A stretch of 64,000 nt of DNA, from contig JAZHRO010000022.1 of assembly GCA_037157565.1 (NCBI GenBank), positions 100,746,001 to 100,810,000 on the forward strand, in the 5' to 3' direction. Shown piece after piece: positions 34,335-46,611 of this stretch (the stretch's first letter is position 1; every line of letters starts with the position of its first letter). Below the pieces are notes generated by a model, which was not told the origin of the DNA, ran no database searches, and saw only the letters and a list, made by a program, of their open reading frames with translations. Source of the stretch: Thalassia testudinum (lineage: Eukaryota; Streptophyta; Magnoliopsida; Alismatales; Hydrocharitaceae). A program made the position numbers and the translations under genes.

Positions 34335-35300
34335 TGAGCATCGACTAGATAGGAGACGTGATCGGACTACTGATGCCATTGTTGGTTTGGTGGTGGATTT
34401 GGGACTTTATGATGCCTCGGTTATTGGTTTGCATTATATTTGGAAGAATTCTTCAGGTTCGCGGTCTAAAATTGATAGGTTCCTGCACTCTATTGAGTTG
34501 AACTTTTTTAGCAAGTTTAGGTGTCTGCAAGGCCAAGACCTTTCTTTGATCACTCCCTCTTGGTGCGGGATTCCAAGGCGAGTGTCATTTTCTATACTTT
34601 ATGCTAGATCGTCTTGGTTTTTGGAACCAGACTTCAAACCACTGTGGATAAGTGGTCAAAGGTTGACTTGTAGGGGTCAGGCACTGCCACCTTGGCAGCC
34701 AAATTTCAACTTCTCTGATCTCTTATAAGAAGACCGTGAAGGAGAGAAGAGTGAGGACTAGGTTTGAGGCGTTGTAGAGGCTGGAGGCCCTTGATAGGCA
34801 AGATGATGTTGGTGATATGTTTGTCTTTGAGCTGGAAGAGTGGTGTAATGTACATAAGGTAATTCTAGATGAAGATCATAAGAAAGAGCTGGATTGGCAT
34901 TAATATTCTAGGCAACTGTGGTTAAAGGAAGGTGATGCTAATACCCAATTTTTTTCACATAGCGCTAGCTCCCGAAGGAGATCCAACCTTATTGTTAGCT
35001 TGAAGGTTGGTGATGAGGTCCTTTCAAAAAAAGCTCGATGATGAGGTTGTTTTTGACAAAGAGCAAATTGCTAGTGCTTTGAGATCACATTTCCAGGACT
35101 TCACATGAAAACGATTCCCTGGACCTTGGAAGGTGGGAATGGTTCTCATCTGATCTACTAGTTCTTGGAAGTGAGTAGTAGGCTTCTTTGATTAGGGATG
35201 TTATGGAGGTTGAGGTCTTTAGGGCTCTACGTGGATTGAAGGTTGAGGGTTCTCTAGGACCAGATGGTTTCCAAGTCATCTTCTGCAAGCAATTTTGGGA

Positions 35301-35411
35301 TATTGTGAAAGGAGATGTCATGGTTATGATCCAGGAGTTCATGGTTGCTAATAGGGACTATTGTGAAAGGAGATGTCATGGTTATGATCCAGGAGTTCAT
35401 GGTTGCTAATA
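35301..35411 (+). repeat. 58-bp tandem duplication within the LINE B RT gene
   Basis: The unit starting TATTGTGAAAGGAGATGTCA is at 35301-35358 and again from 35359. Encoded VKGDVMVMIQEFMVANR therefore appears twice, the second time in a shifted frame. Confidence 0.9.
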
Positions 35412-37541
35412 GGGGCTTTGGAAGACTTAACAAGTCTTTTTTCTTCCTTTTGCTGAAGAAGGCTGATATGGAGTGTATAGATGATTATCACCCTCCAGGG
35501 CTGTTGAATGCCACCTATCTTCTTGTTGCAAAGTTTTTTGTTGATAGACTTTGTGAGCTTTTGCCTTTTCTGATAAGTCCTCTTCAGTTTGCTTTCATTA
35601 GTGGTTGATCACTTCAGGAATCTTTTGTTATGGTCGAAGAAATGGTGGCAAGTTGGTGGAGGTCACATAGATGAGGTTTTTTTGTGGAAGGTTGATTTCT
35701 CTAAACCCTATGACTTGGTCGGTTGGTCCTACTTGTGGTAGGTTCGTCGACGTTGTGGTTTTCCGGAGTAGTGGATATCTTGGATGAAACATTGTGTCAC
35801 TACTACCTTTTTCTCCGTTCTTGTGAATGATTGACTTGTTGGTGGGTGGATTTAGCCACAAAGAGGGGTTTGATAGGGATGCCCTTTTATGCCCGTTTTC
35901 TTCATCATTGCGGTAGATACATTGATAGGGATGGCTTGTAAGGCTTGCTAAGGGGATCTCTTTTTGGGTTTCTCATTTAGCACATATGGTTCTACTATTA
36001 CTCCTATGATCTAGTATGTGGATGATACAATGCTCTTCATTGAGGGAGGTGAACAAGAGGCTAAGAATCTAGCTGCTTTGGTTTGAATTTTCGAAACATT
36101 TTCAGGATTGACAGTCAACCATCGTAAATCTGCCTTTGTTCCTTTTGGTATGAGTGACGAGGAAATTCAGTCTTGCGTCGAGGCACTTAGTACTAAGAGC
36201 ACAAGTTTGCCTCTAACTTACCTTGGTCTTCCATTGAAGGGTAGACAGTTGTCGGTGGCTGAGTGGATGCCTTTGGTTGATATGCTGGTGAAGAGATTTG
36301 CTGGTGGTGAGGCAAACTTTTATCCAGAGGGGGCGGCGTGTGCTGCTGAAGTTTGTTTTGTTAGCCATTCCTATTTTTCATTTTTTCTAGTGTTTAAGCC
36401 TCTTAAGAAGATTTTATGGTTAATTGATAAAATTAGGAAGCTTTTCTTCTGGAAGGGTTTGAAGCAGGTAGATAGGTTCCTTCACTTGGTTGCATGGGAA
36501 GATGTTTGTAAGCTTGTCAAGCTGGGCTGCCTTGGCATCCTCAACCTGGAAGTTTTTAATGTTGTGCTACTTGCTAAGTGGATTACAAAGCTCCTCACAA
36601 ATTGGTAGATTATCTAGCACTCTGTTTTGAGGGATGGTTATGGCTCTATTTTACACTCTTTGGTGGGGTCGGCTACCACTCTTGGTGCATTGGCCTTTTA
36701 GTGGGTTGTATCTGGTGTCTATCATGCTTCTGCACAGTCTTTTGTTCTAGCACATGGTGATGGGCACTCTTTCAGATTTTGGGAAGATGATTGGCTGGGA
36801 GAAGGTGCATTTGCTAGCTTGGTACCTAGGTTGTTTGCTCTGGCACTTGATAAGGGGCAGGTGGTTAGAATGGTGTGGGATGGCTCTTTGGAGACTGGTT
36901 CAGGGTGCCTCATCTTAATGAAAATCTCTCTGAAGCTAGACTGGGTGATCTCGAAATGTTACTTGGTTCGATACATGGTCTTGGTCTTTCTGATGTTGCT
37001 CTTGATGCCCTGGTCTAGGGACTTGATCCTTTCTCAGTGAGGGACATGTATAGACTTCTCATTGGCGAGAATGAGGTAGTAGCTTCTGACTTTGGTGTTG
37101 TTTGTAGAGCTATCTGGAGGCTCAGATTGCCCCTTAAAGTAAAGATTTTTCTTTGGTTGCTTTGTTGAAGGAGTTTGGTTATGAAGGTTAAAAGGCAGAC
37201 TTGGGCACCCGAAGATAGCATACTTTGTGAGCTATGTGGCCTATTGGATGAAAATGACACCCACCTGTTTCTTGTGAATTCGCCAAAAGGGTCTGGGAGC
37301 AGTTTGCTATTCCGGGATTGCTGGCTTCCTTATGGGAGGACTTTTGGTCATCCTTCAGGTGTGGTGTTCAGACCACAACACTAGATTGAATCAAAGCTTT
37401 TGCGGTGCTGTGATCTCTTCGGATGCAACGAAATGGGGCTACTTTTCATGGGGAAGGGGCTTTGCCCGAAAATGTTGTAAGGGAAGCATCTTTTATTTTT
37501 TCCTCTGGTAACTATCTTTTCTTCTTTTCAAAAAAAAGAAA

Positions 37542-38742
37542 AAGTTGGTAGGAGGGAGGATGGGTCTAGTTGTAGAAGGGAGTTGGTAGGGATGCTCGTT
37601 AGTGTTCTTGTAATGGATGCATTGCCAGTGTGTGCTTTTGCTATTTGTGACAGTGGTCTTATTAGAGGGTTCAACCTGAGCAACAACACCAACCTTGTTT
37701 GGTTCTTCTAAGATCGAATTCAAATGCCAGAAATCATCATGGAGGTGATTTGTAGGCTGGTTCAGATGGCAGCCTGGGAGTTTTGGACCTGCAAATAATG
37801 ACCCAAGCTTATCAAAGTGGGTACTCAAAGCAATGGGGTTGGAAAAAGATCTGGTTATTTTGATCTTGGAAGCATTTTATGATAGAAAGTTAAATTGGGA
37901 GGATAGGGTGCAGCCCATTTGTGGTTCATCTGCATTTTGGTGAGGTATGCAGAAAATTATGCCCTTGGTAACTCCCTTTTGTTGGAGCAACCAGGTGATG
38001 GACGGGTTTTAGATTTTGGCGTGATGACTGGACAAGGAGAGGTCTTTTGGCTGATGGATTTCCATGGTTATGCGGCTTTGCTTATGATATGCATGAGTTT
38101 GCAGTGAGCTGTTGGTACAGGTCTGGAAGTGCTTGGTGTCCTCTGTTCATAGGGAACTTTTCTGATCAGAGGGAGGGTGGAAGAGTTCATGCAATTGCAG
38201 GAGTTAGCCTCCCTTCGACCTGTGGAAGAGAAGCTGGATGGTTGGGAGTGGGATGATGTCTCCTTTTTGGTGAAGGTGGGCTATAGATATCTATCTCCAC
38301 CTGTGCAACAAGTTGATGAAAGCTTTCATATAAATTGTCGGTTGATTTGGTAAGCAAAGAGCCCCCTTAAAATCAAGATCTTTGCTTGGTTGTTATGAAG
38401 GGGGAAGCTACTAATGAAGGTACATTGCTTGAAGATAGTGCCAAACTCCAATGCAGATGCAGGTGGAGACTTCTCTGGCTGACTTTTAAAGGAGCTTTAG
38501 AAGAGATTTTCTTCGAAGGAAAATTGAGCAGGCTGCCCCTATTGCTGTCTTCTGGGCTATTTGGCTCCAAAGAAATGGGGTGATCCTCAGGGTGTAAGAC
38601 ATTTTGTAGAGAATGTGCGTAGGGATGGGAATATCTTAAGGGGGATGTGGTCTAGGTTGTAATCTGATTTTTATAGCCCATTTTTATCAATGGAGTGGAT
38701 GATCACTGTCCTCATGTGATCGTCCTTTTCTCTTCAAAAAAA
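37542..38742 (+). mobile_element. L1-type LINE remnant C, 3' part only
   Basis: It contains a zf-RVT-like end (WEWDDVSFLVKVGYRYL at about 38247-38297, then PLKIKIFAWLL) and a WAIWLQRNGV segment near 38555. It finishes with the hairpin GATCAC/GTGATC (38701-38721) and a poly(A) tail at 38736-38742. Confidence 0.7.
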
Positions 38743-40349
38743 GGCACCAATGTTGTGCAGATTCTGTAGTATGTCGATGATACAATCTTCTTCATTGAGG
38801 GGGTAGAGGAGGCGGCGAAAAATGTCTCCCCTTCTGGACATCTTTGGTGTCTTTTCTGGATTGTCCGTTAACAGGGAGAAAATCTTCATTTGTACCTTGT
38901 GGGATGGTAGAGGTGGAAGCAGCTCGTTGTGCAAATAGTTTACAGACTTCTAACATGGTATTGCCAATGTAGTACCTGGGTTTACCTTTATCTGATCAGC
39001 CTTTATCTGAAGGTAGTGGATCGGTCTATACTGAATCAGAAGGTTCAAGGCAGATTGGAGTCTTGGAAGTCTAGGTTGCTTTCTTGAGGTGGGAGACTTG
39101 TCCTGCTGCGATCAGTCTCTTGGCTTTGCCCATCTTTTATATGACTCTTTTCCTCTTGTCTAAGAAAGTGGTGGATAAACTGGATGCCTTGTGGCATAAA
39201 TTCTTTTTGAAGGGTACAATCGAGGGTGGTAAAGGAATACATATGGTATCATGGGATGATGTGTGTGGACTTATGGCAGATGGTGGTGTTAGATTCTTAA
39301 TTTGAGGGTGATGAACTGCTCCCTCTTGGTGAAGTGGTTAGCCAGGATTATGGCTGACAAAGGAGATTCTTTATAGCAGTCCTTCAAGCATGTCATGGTA
39401 GAAGATTAGGCTGGGCTGAAACTAAAAGGATTCTTCCGAGAAGAGGAGACTCAGCATTCTGGAAGGGCTTGTTCAATGAAATGCCACAGGTGATTCCTTA
39501 TTTTATGGCCGAGTTGGTAACAGGAAGGAATTTTATTTCAGGATGGACCATTGGATGAGGAAAATCTCTCTTGTAGAAAGATTCACCAGGCTTTTTGCTT
39601 ATTTTCAAGCTTATGGGTCTTGGTCGCCTATCATTGGGATATGAACACATCTACATGGAATCCATTTTTTTGGGGAAATTGTTCCAACTAGAGGATGGAG
39701 GAGTTCTTGGTGCTGAAATTGTGGATTTTTGCCCAGAGCAGGGACTCGTGATGGTTGGTCTTGGGAGGAAGGTGAATTTTTCATCAAATTGGCATACAAG
39801 CTGCTCCTTCCACCGAGGATTAATGTGGGTTGTAATTTCAGCAAGGATTGTAGTCTGATTGGCTAACCAATGCTGAAGGTGATGATTTTTGCATTGCTAC
39901 TTTGGAGGAAGAGGATTGTGTCTATGGTGTATTGATTGAAGATTACCTCCCAACTAGATCCTATTTGTACTTTGTGCGGCAATGCACAGGGGGATTGCGA
40001 CCGCCTAATTTTTGGATTCTGGCTTGCTAAGGAGGTTTGTGAGGGTATTGGAGGGTCATGTCCCAAGCATGCTTCATGGAAAGAGTTTTGGTTCACTTTC
40101 CATGAGGGTGCATTCAGAACAAAGGACTGTGCAAGCCCTTTTTCAATGCTTGGGTCTTTATGGCTGCAGCGAAATGGGGTCATCTTTAGAAGGGAAAATT
40201 ACTGTGCAGAGAACTCTTGGAGTGATGTATCCTTTCTAAAGGGGTCTTGGTCCTCCATTTGATTTTTTTGTGTAATCCCCTTCACCTTTTATAATGTAGC
40301 AGGGCGATCACCACCTCAAAGTGATCATCCTTTTCCTTTAAAAAAAAAA
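38743..40349 (+). mobile_element. L1-type LINE remnant D, RT to 3' end
   Basis: Begins within RT with ILQYVDDTIFFIEG (38761-38802). It continues with FSGLSVNREK and a degraded thumb and zinc-binding end (CTLCGNAQGDCDRLIF at about 39966-40013, LWLQRNGVIFRREN at about 40158-40200). It ends with hairpin GATCAC/GTGATC at 40306-40326 and a poly(A) tail to 40349. Confidence 0.75.
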
Positions 40350-40890
40350 GATTGTAGTAAATTGCAAGAAATGGACTCCTAATTCAAATTACAATTACCT
40401 CCCTATTTTTTTCAGCATCTCCCTACTTGTATCACTGTATAGCATCATGTTTCTCTTATCCATTCCTTGTTGCTTGATTTAAGTTTTTGGCAAAATTGGC
40501 TGAGGTTTTTTGGTCATACTCCAAATGCCCATATGAAGTCTGCTCGCATTGTTTACTTATGACCATTCTTTATTTATCTTTATCTGGGAGGTAAATGAGA
40601 TGTATTTATATATTTCCCCAATTTGTATATCTTGCTATCTATGCCACAGAATGAAGTCGACCCACTTCTTTTAGTAAAAGTTGACCATTCAATTTTCTTC
40701 TGGTTGATTTTGTGGTTGATCTTGTTTTTGAAATATTTTCTAGCAGGTCTTCGTTGTTTTCTTTTGACTTGGGTGTTTACTTGTTCTACATACTCTACAT
40801 CCTTATTTCTTCTGTGCAATGTCATGGTCTATAGACGTTTGAATACCTTGGTATTGTGCATTTTTACTTGTCTATATTCAATTGTTTCAG
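40350..40890 (+). other. TSL intron 1, distal end
   Basis: AT-rich intron DNA without recognisable elements, ending in the pyrimidine tract and CAG acceptor at 40890. Confidence 0.6.
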
Positions 40891-40980
40891 ATAGGTGGTG
40901 CATTCCTGATACAAGCAAACACTCAAAAGCGGCAGCGTGTTTTCAAGGATGAAAAAACATCATTAGTACAAAAGTCAGAG
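40891..40980 (+). CDS. TSL: TSL exon 2
   Basis: The 90-nt, phase 0-0 exon lies between TTGTTTCAG (acceptor) and GTCAGT (donor). Its 30 residues begin IGGAFLIQANTQKRQRVFKD; the GGxFLIQANTQKRQ string is a conserved landmark of plant TOUSLED proteins just after the acidic serine run. The KRQR piece is basic. Joining to exon 1 keeps the frame. Confidence comes from the match of motif order and clean splice sites on both sides. Confidence 0.88.
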
Positions 40981-42496
40981 GTCAGTTTCTCAATTCCACA
41001 TGTTTGTTATTCACTTCAAATAAGTTTCTCTCTGGTACTTAGAATAACTCTTCAGTGTCTAGTAAACAAATAAAAAAAACACAAAGAACTCTTCAGTGGA
41101 ATACTTCCACATTCAGTTTAATGGTAACTATCACCACAACAATCCAAATAAAAATCTGGGCAAGTTAGTTAAACTGTCTAATAATTGGGACACCTTGAGA
41201 ATGTCTTGAAAAATTGACAAGGCAAGCTTCAATATTGAATTCTATTTTGACATAATTATCTGTTTCTTGACATTTCGTTTCTGGAAATGGTCATTATTTC
41301 AAGTTGCAATCTGAATTATGCTTTATTTATGTCTTACCTTAAAGAAAAAGGCTCGACTAGAGAGAGAGAGACTGGGTGGAGAGGGGAAAAAGCAAGGACA
41401 TCTTTTGAAAATTTCCCTCTCTTGTCATGGCACTTGGAATAATTTTGTTCCCTTTGTTTCTGAAAGAGGACCGGATTACTACTTGACTATATGGTATTTG
41501 ATGGCTAGGACATTTTTGCCTTATTGTGCATAAAATAGTGCCAATGCAGGTTCTAGTTGCAGCTAGGGGTGGTAATCTAAGCAAAATGTTTTGGAGGAAC
41601 GTGCTTGAGCTTTGTTCGATAAGAGAGTTTGAGGTTTGAGATTGTTCAGCTCTGATATGCTTGTTTGTCTATGTTTGAGATCAGTTCCATAGATTTTGAA
41701 AGAGAGGGTTGAGATTGGCAATAGTGTGAATTGAGTTTGATTTGAACCGGAGATGTTCAATATAAATATTATAATGAATTTCAATATTTGAGTTTGTTAG
41801 ATCGAACTTGCTCAGCAAAGTCATCAGTTACAGGATATTTTGCAAGTTTGTTAGTTCCAAAATAGTTTTTTTAATTTATGGATGGGAAATGGAGTTTCAT
41901 TTTTGTTGGTTTAAGGAGTTTCTTTCATTACACATTATGATAGCGTTCTGGACCCCCTTTTTTCCTTGGGCTATGTTGTCCATTTATGTGAGTATTGCAA
42001 TGCCATGAGCTGGGTACACATATATAACATGTAGGATTGCGGTTGTGCAACAACAAAACAAACCCACCCACCCACCAAAAGTGGTTACCTTTAATAAAAG
42101 AGCAGATATTTCATTGATATCAACATATTTAAGTACATATTGGCCTCATGCCTTCCAATTAGTTGTTGATTACATTATGAGACCAACACATAAATAGACA
42201 TCTATTAAGCTGCAAAGGAAGATGGTTGTATGAGTGTGTTGTGTAGGCTTGCATGTGTGCATGCTCCCGTTTGTGTGATTGGATTGGACTTGTGCTCAGT
42301 TTTTTCAGATGTTAAACAAAGGTTTGAGGTGTGTGTTCAATTTGTTTTTATTTGAAGGAACTCCTTCCAAAACTCAAAGTTGTATTTGGAAGCATTTAGT
42401 TTGATTAGTAGCAATGCGGCTTGTTAAATGCTGCTATTGTGGGTATCATTAATCTGCCCTATGGGCTCCATTTATGAGGAGCTATACTGTACACTG
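40981..42496 (+). other. TSL intron 2, proximal part
   Basis: AT-rich and without recognisable coding sequence. No repeat or transposon end identified. Confidence 0.5.
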
Positions 42497-44044
42497 TGTG
42501 AAGATTGGCACAATGTGGAAGCGTGGAGGCTCCTTGGTGTGGCAAAAAGAGTCTACATGGGTACTGTTCTACATTAGAATAGAGAAAGAGAGAGGGATGG
42601 CTGGTGGTTGAGAGAGAGAGAGAGAGAGAGAGAGGGTGGCCGACGGCTATAGAGGGAGAGAGAGGAGAGGAGTTGATGTGTTGGAAGAATTATTGTAATA
42701 CTCAAAAGAGAAAGGATTACAAAGACTTTCTTTTTATAGAAGAGAGAATATATCACAAACAAAACAAATCTTATCTCCTAATTTCTCCTAATTTTAGAAA
42801 GGCCAAATCCTAATTAACAAATCAAATCCTTTAAACAAACTTACTAAAAACTAACATACCAACTAAATACTTTCCTTGCACCTAAAGCAAAACCCAAAAT
42901 AGGACTTCAAGACATCAAAATTGGCGCCCACTTGTAACCTCTTGCGAGCTCCAGAGTTGCTGCTTTTGTGGCAACCTGAATAGTCGTCGCGATGGTCGCC
43001 ATTTTCTTCTCTTCTTTTTGTATCTTCTCAAGATTGATAGATGTAAGCAAATCCTCGCGTGAGGTGCTAGTAGCCCCACATGGAATCCTTTGCATCTTGC
43101 TTGGATATTTAGTGAAGTAACTTCTTGGATCAATCACTAGTGTTTTGGCAGCCTTAGAAGTCGTTGCTTCTTTTAGCAACCTCGAAAGTCATTACGTGGA
43201 CTACGATGTCGTCTTCTTGGAGTGATAAACTGATGTGCGACCCCATACATAATATTTGACATCTTTTTTTTTCCAGGAAAATCTCCTCTTTTGAAGGAGA
43301 GTAAAAAATCAGATATAAAGTGTCAATTGGAAGAGTATGAAGATCACAAACATATAAATTGATAGATCTCCTCTTCCCTTTTCTAGGTCTCTTAACTCTA
43401 CCATCTTCTTTGACAACACGGTTTCAGTGGTGCCTGCCATCTCCATGATCTATGATCCTCCTACTCCGCATAAGGTGCTGGATGTGGTGAGGAGGATTTA
43501 TCGGAGATGAAGACCATACACGTGCGGTTTAGTTGTTGACGTGAAGAGAACACACACGAGAGATTCTCTTCTATGACTAAACTCCTCCTAAATGCACACA
43601 TGCCAAGGAGCCTAGATCGTAGGTTTTGATACCATGTGAAGGTTGGCGCAATGTGGAAGCGTGTAGGCTCCTTGGCGTGGCAAAAGCAGCCCATGTGGGG
43701 ATTGTTCCACATTGGAACAAAGAGAGAGAGGGGGGTGGCCGGCGGCTGATGAAGAGAGAGAGGGTGGCCGGCGGCTATAGAGGGAGAGAGAGAGGAGAGG
43801 AGAGGAGTTGATGTGTTGAAAGAATTATTGTATTACTCAAAAGAGAAGGGATTACAAAGACTCTTTTTTTTATAGAAGAGAGAATATATCTCTTAATTTC
43901 TCCTAATTTTAGGAAGACCAAATCTTAATTAACAAATCAAATCCTTTAAACAAACTTGCTAAAAACTAACGTACCAACTAAAGACTTTCCTTACACCTAA
44001 AGTAAACCCAAAACATGACTTCAAGACACCAAAACCGTCGCCCA
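42497..44044 (-). mobile_element. small gene-less LTR retrotransposon (TRIM/LARD-like) in intron 2
   Basis: Two direct repeats of about 430 and 410 bp (42497-42930 and 43635-44044) share GGCxCAATGTGGAAGCGT, AGAGAGAGG runs, AAGAATTATTGTA and TTCAAGACA blocks. On the minus strand the repeat at 43635 is followed at once by TGGTATCAAAACCT, an initiator-Met-tRNA-type primer site, so the element is on the minus strand with its 5' LTR on the right. The 704-bp interior has no recognised gene. No clear target duplication was found, and the outer ends are approximate. Confidence 0.75.
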
Positions 44045-44760
44045 CTTGGGCCCTTTGACAGCCACGTGGCTCTTCATTCTCCACACATTGGAATAGAGAA
44101 AAAGGAAAGAAGAAGGGAGGAGGTGACGGATGGTTAATTTTCAATGCTGATCTGGTCTGCCTCTGTATCACCTTATGTTTTTGAGCCTGTGCTGAAAGTT
44201 TGAATGTAGCAAATTTGTAACTTGTCATTTGTAGTGATACCCTTTCCAATAGGGCTTGTGTGGCTTTGCATTGGTGGAAATTTGTAGCTCTTTTTACTTT
44301 CTTGGGAGAGATCAAGAATATTTCCTAATCTCCTAAAGTAATTTCCTTTCAAGCTCAGAATGACTCATCATAGATATGAGTGGAGGCAAAGAATCTATCT
44401 AGCTGACCTCAGTGTGAGAAAAGGCTTTGTTGTTGCTATGGTGGTGGTGTTGTCTCCTAAAGTAGATGCTTTTCTTGAGAACCCCCCTTCCCCCCTGAGC
44501 CAAAAAAAAAGAAGAAAAGAAAATAGTCGAGACGTATCATGTTGATCAGTTGCCTCTCTAAATAGGGGGCATCTTTGTGTGCATTTCTGAGATGCATGCA
44601 TTAATTATGCTTTATCCTTTTGTGATGTAAAGGTTTTCCAGAAAATGAATTTTGTTTTTGTTCAAGTTATGAAGCATTAGACTCCATAATGCCTGTAAAT
44701 CTTTCTGGACACTTCAAGTTCCCACTTTGTCAATGGTGCTGACAACTGGAGCTAAAACAG
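44045..44760 (+). other. TSL intron 2, distal part with an RTE 3'-end scrap
   Basis: At about 44359-44447 (+) the sequence reads YEWRQRIYLADLS followed by AAAAGGCTTTGTTGTTG, the 3' terminus of an RTE-type LINE. The remainder is ordinary intron sequence ending CTAAAACAG. Confidence 0.6.
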
Positions 44761-44952
44761 GGAACTGATGGAATGACCTCGATGATGGAGTCAACAGATG
44801 TTAGGCCTGCATTTGATGATCCAAACAGGAAGAAACATGGTCGTGGCAGGGGCCGATCGGCTGCTGGGAGAGGCCGCAGCTCAAAGGCTGATCAAGCTAA
44901 ACTTTTGGTGGCACAATCCACAAATGGCCAGCTTGAAAACTCATTTCACAAG
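44761..44952 (+). CDS. TSL: TSL exon 3: basic, nuclear-localisation-like segment
   Basis: The 192-nt exon, phase 0-0, follows a CTAAAACAG acceptor and precedes a GTTTTC donor. The 64 residues include FDDPNRKKHGRGRGRSAAGR, a strongly basic Gly/Arg stretch that could act as a nuclear localisation signal, and then SSKADQAKLLVAQSTNGQLE leading toward the coiled coil. TOUSLED proteins enter the nucleus through basic N-terminal signals, which fits. Coding frame is open throughout and continuous with exon 4. Confidence 0.85.
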
Positions 44953-45183
44953 GTTTTCGTTTATTTTTTTAATGCTTCTAACTGTCAATTGTAAAACGCA
45001 AATATATTCTTCCTACAGCTATTATCTGTCTTATTTCTTTTATTCATTTTTAAAGTTGCACATTTGCATGCCTTGGCAAGGCTGAGTCACGGTCATGCAA
45101 ATTTCAGTTGGAGTCTCGCAGTCCACAAAGATCATTGAGATTGAAACCAAACTGTGCCATTTCCCAGATTGAGTGAGGTTGTT

Positions 45184-45560
45184 TCATGTATTGGTTGCCC
45201 CCCATTCAGATTTATTTTCAATCATATCAGACAGCTCAATAAGCAAGATTGCCCTCTACAGAATACCTTTTGACATTTAACAGTTCTTTCCTGACTCCTC
45301 TTATAAAAGCTCATTGTCCATATTTTACATCTTCCAATTGGGGCATTGGTTGGCCTTCTTTGCAAATGTCCAAAGTGCATTAACTTGCCTTTCCCATTTT
45401 TCCCTTGTTGTTTGAACACAAACTTTTCCTGATAATCTCATTAAGGATTTGATCCTTTATCGTGGTCACATATCCAGCTAATCGCCTTCATTTCCATCAT
45501 GGACATCTTATGGACACATCTAATGACTCGTAGAGATCTCTGCTCGACATTTTGAAGTTT
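45184..45560 (-). mobile_element. degraded RTE-type LINE fragment in intron 3
   Basis: On the minus strand it encodes pieces such as MHFGHLQRRPTNAPIGRC and WTMSFYKRSQERTVK that match the C-terminal RTE region seen at 33957-34253, but far more decayed. Confidence 0.65.
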
Positions 45561-45710
45561 TGTGGAATTCTTTACTTATCTTGAAGAAATTGGTCACAAT
45601 GGAAGTCTGAGAATACACATGAAGTCTAGATCTGGATGTCATGAGATTATCATTTAGTGCTTAACATTCTAAATTTATGTTGGAGTTAATTATTTTTTCT
45701 TATCTTGAAG

Positions 45711-45761
45711 GAGAGTTGTTCGAAAGCACAGTTTGACAATGCTGAGAAAGCTGCTTTACAG
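45711..45761 (+). CDS. TSL: TSL exon 4: short coiled-coil exon
   Basis: The 51-nt exon (17 residues, ESCSKAQFDNAEKAALQ) lies between CTTGAAG and GTATTA, phase 0-0. It is rich in Ala, Glu and Lys, as expected at the start of the coiled coil through which TOUSLED kinases oligomerise. Because it is short, its call rests on frame continuity and good splice signals. Confidence 0.8.
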
Positions 45762-45801
45762 GTATTAAAAGTTGTAAACCACAATTACAAATTTCAAGCT
45801 A

Positions 45802-46040
45802 TTCCTTGAATGAAGTTGATGTTTTGGTACATATGGAGAGCATGACTTGTCTAACTTTTGGGCGGTATTTTGATTGAAATTCCAGTTATTTCTTGAACAA
45901 AGTTGCTTGTTTGGTATATATGGAGGACATGACTTGTCTAACTTTTGGGGTATTTTGATTGAAATTCCAGTTATTTCTTGAACAAAGTTGCATGCTTTGG
46001 TACATATGGAGGACATGACATATCCAACTTTTGGCAGGTT
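45802..46040 (+). repeat. three tandem repeats of about 86 bp in intron 4
   Basis: Units start at 45802, 45890 and 45975, each TTCxTTGAAxxAAGTTG...ATATGGAGxxCATGAC...AACTTTTGG, and a weaker fourth follows to about 46140. Confidence 0.85.
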
Positions 46041-46611
46041 TTTTAAATGAAAAGAAACTAGAAAATAAGTTTTAAAATGATAGTTTGGAAATTTTGATGC
46101 ACAAGGACGACACAATTTATCTAACTTAGGTATTTTGGTAAAAAGATATCAGAAAATAAATTTCAGAATGATATTTTTGGAATGTTGTATATTTCTATAT
46201 AATTCAACGAGTCCAATCAAAAATTCTAATGACAAAGAATGTAAAATTCTTGGATCTCAGGGGAAGTCGTCAAATTTCTAGAAGATTTGGCAAGTTGAAA
46301 AAAAAAATTTATGATTCCTTTTGATTTTGAGCATGCTGAATGACTTGGTTGAGGTAAGCACAAATTCCTTCATACTGTTGACTAGAACTTTGTGAGGCCG
46401 GTAGATTGAGGGGCATTTTCCAAACCCCCTATCTGACACAATATCAGGGATGTGTGATGCACTTGGATTTTTAAAAATTTCCAAATATTGTCATTTCTGT
46501 CAGTATTTAATTTAATCTTGGGATTGGTTTTATAATACCCTTTTCTCCTAACTTCGGTTCTATCTCAGACATCATTTAAAAAAAAAAAAATCTGCTAACC
46601 TTGTTGACAAA

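Larger units (their letters stand above)
32936..37541 (+). mobile_element. L1-type LINE remnant B (ORF2 with endonuclease, RT, zinc-binding end)
   Basis: ORF2 begins MVKILTWNV (32936), with VLQEMKL and LGGxFNE endonuclease motifs. An insertion splits it at 33374-34334, after which the endonuclease domain resumes (IWKNSSGSRSKIDRFLHS, about 34440-34495). RT follows with GPDGFQ (35260), a region matching AFISG (35594), YVDDT/FIEGG (about 36015-36050) and TYLGLPLKGRQLS (36218-36256). A zf-RVT-like end with RAIWRLRLPLKVKIFLWL-like pieces lies near 37110-37165. A poly(A) tail is at 37528-37541. Many stops make it a pseudogene. The element is in the same orientation as TSL. Confidence 0.78.
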
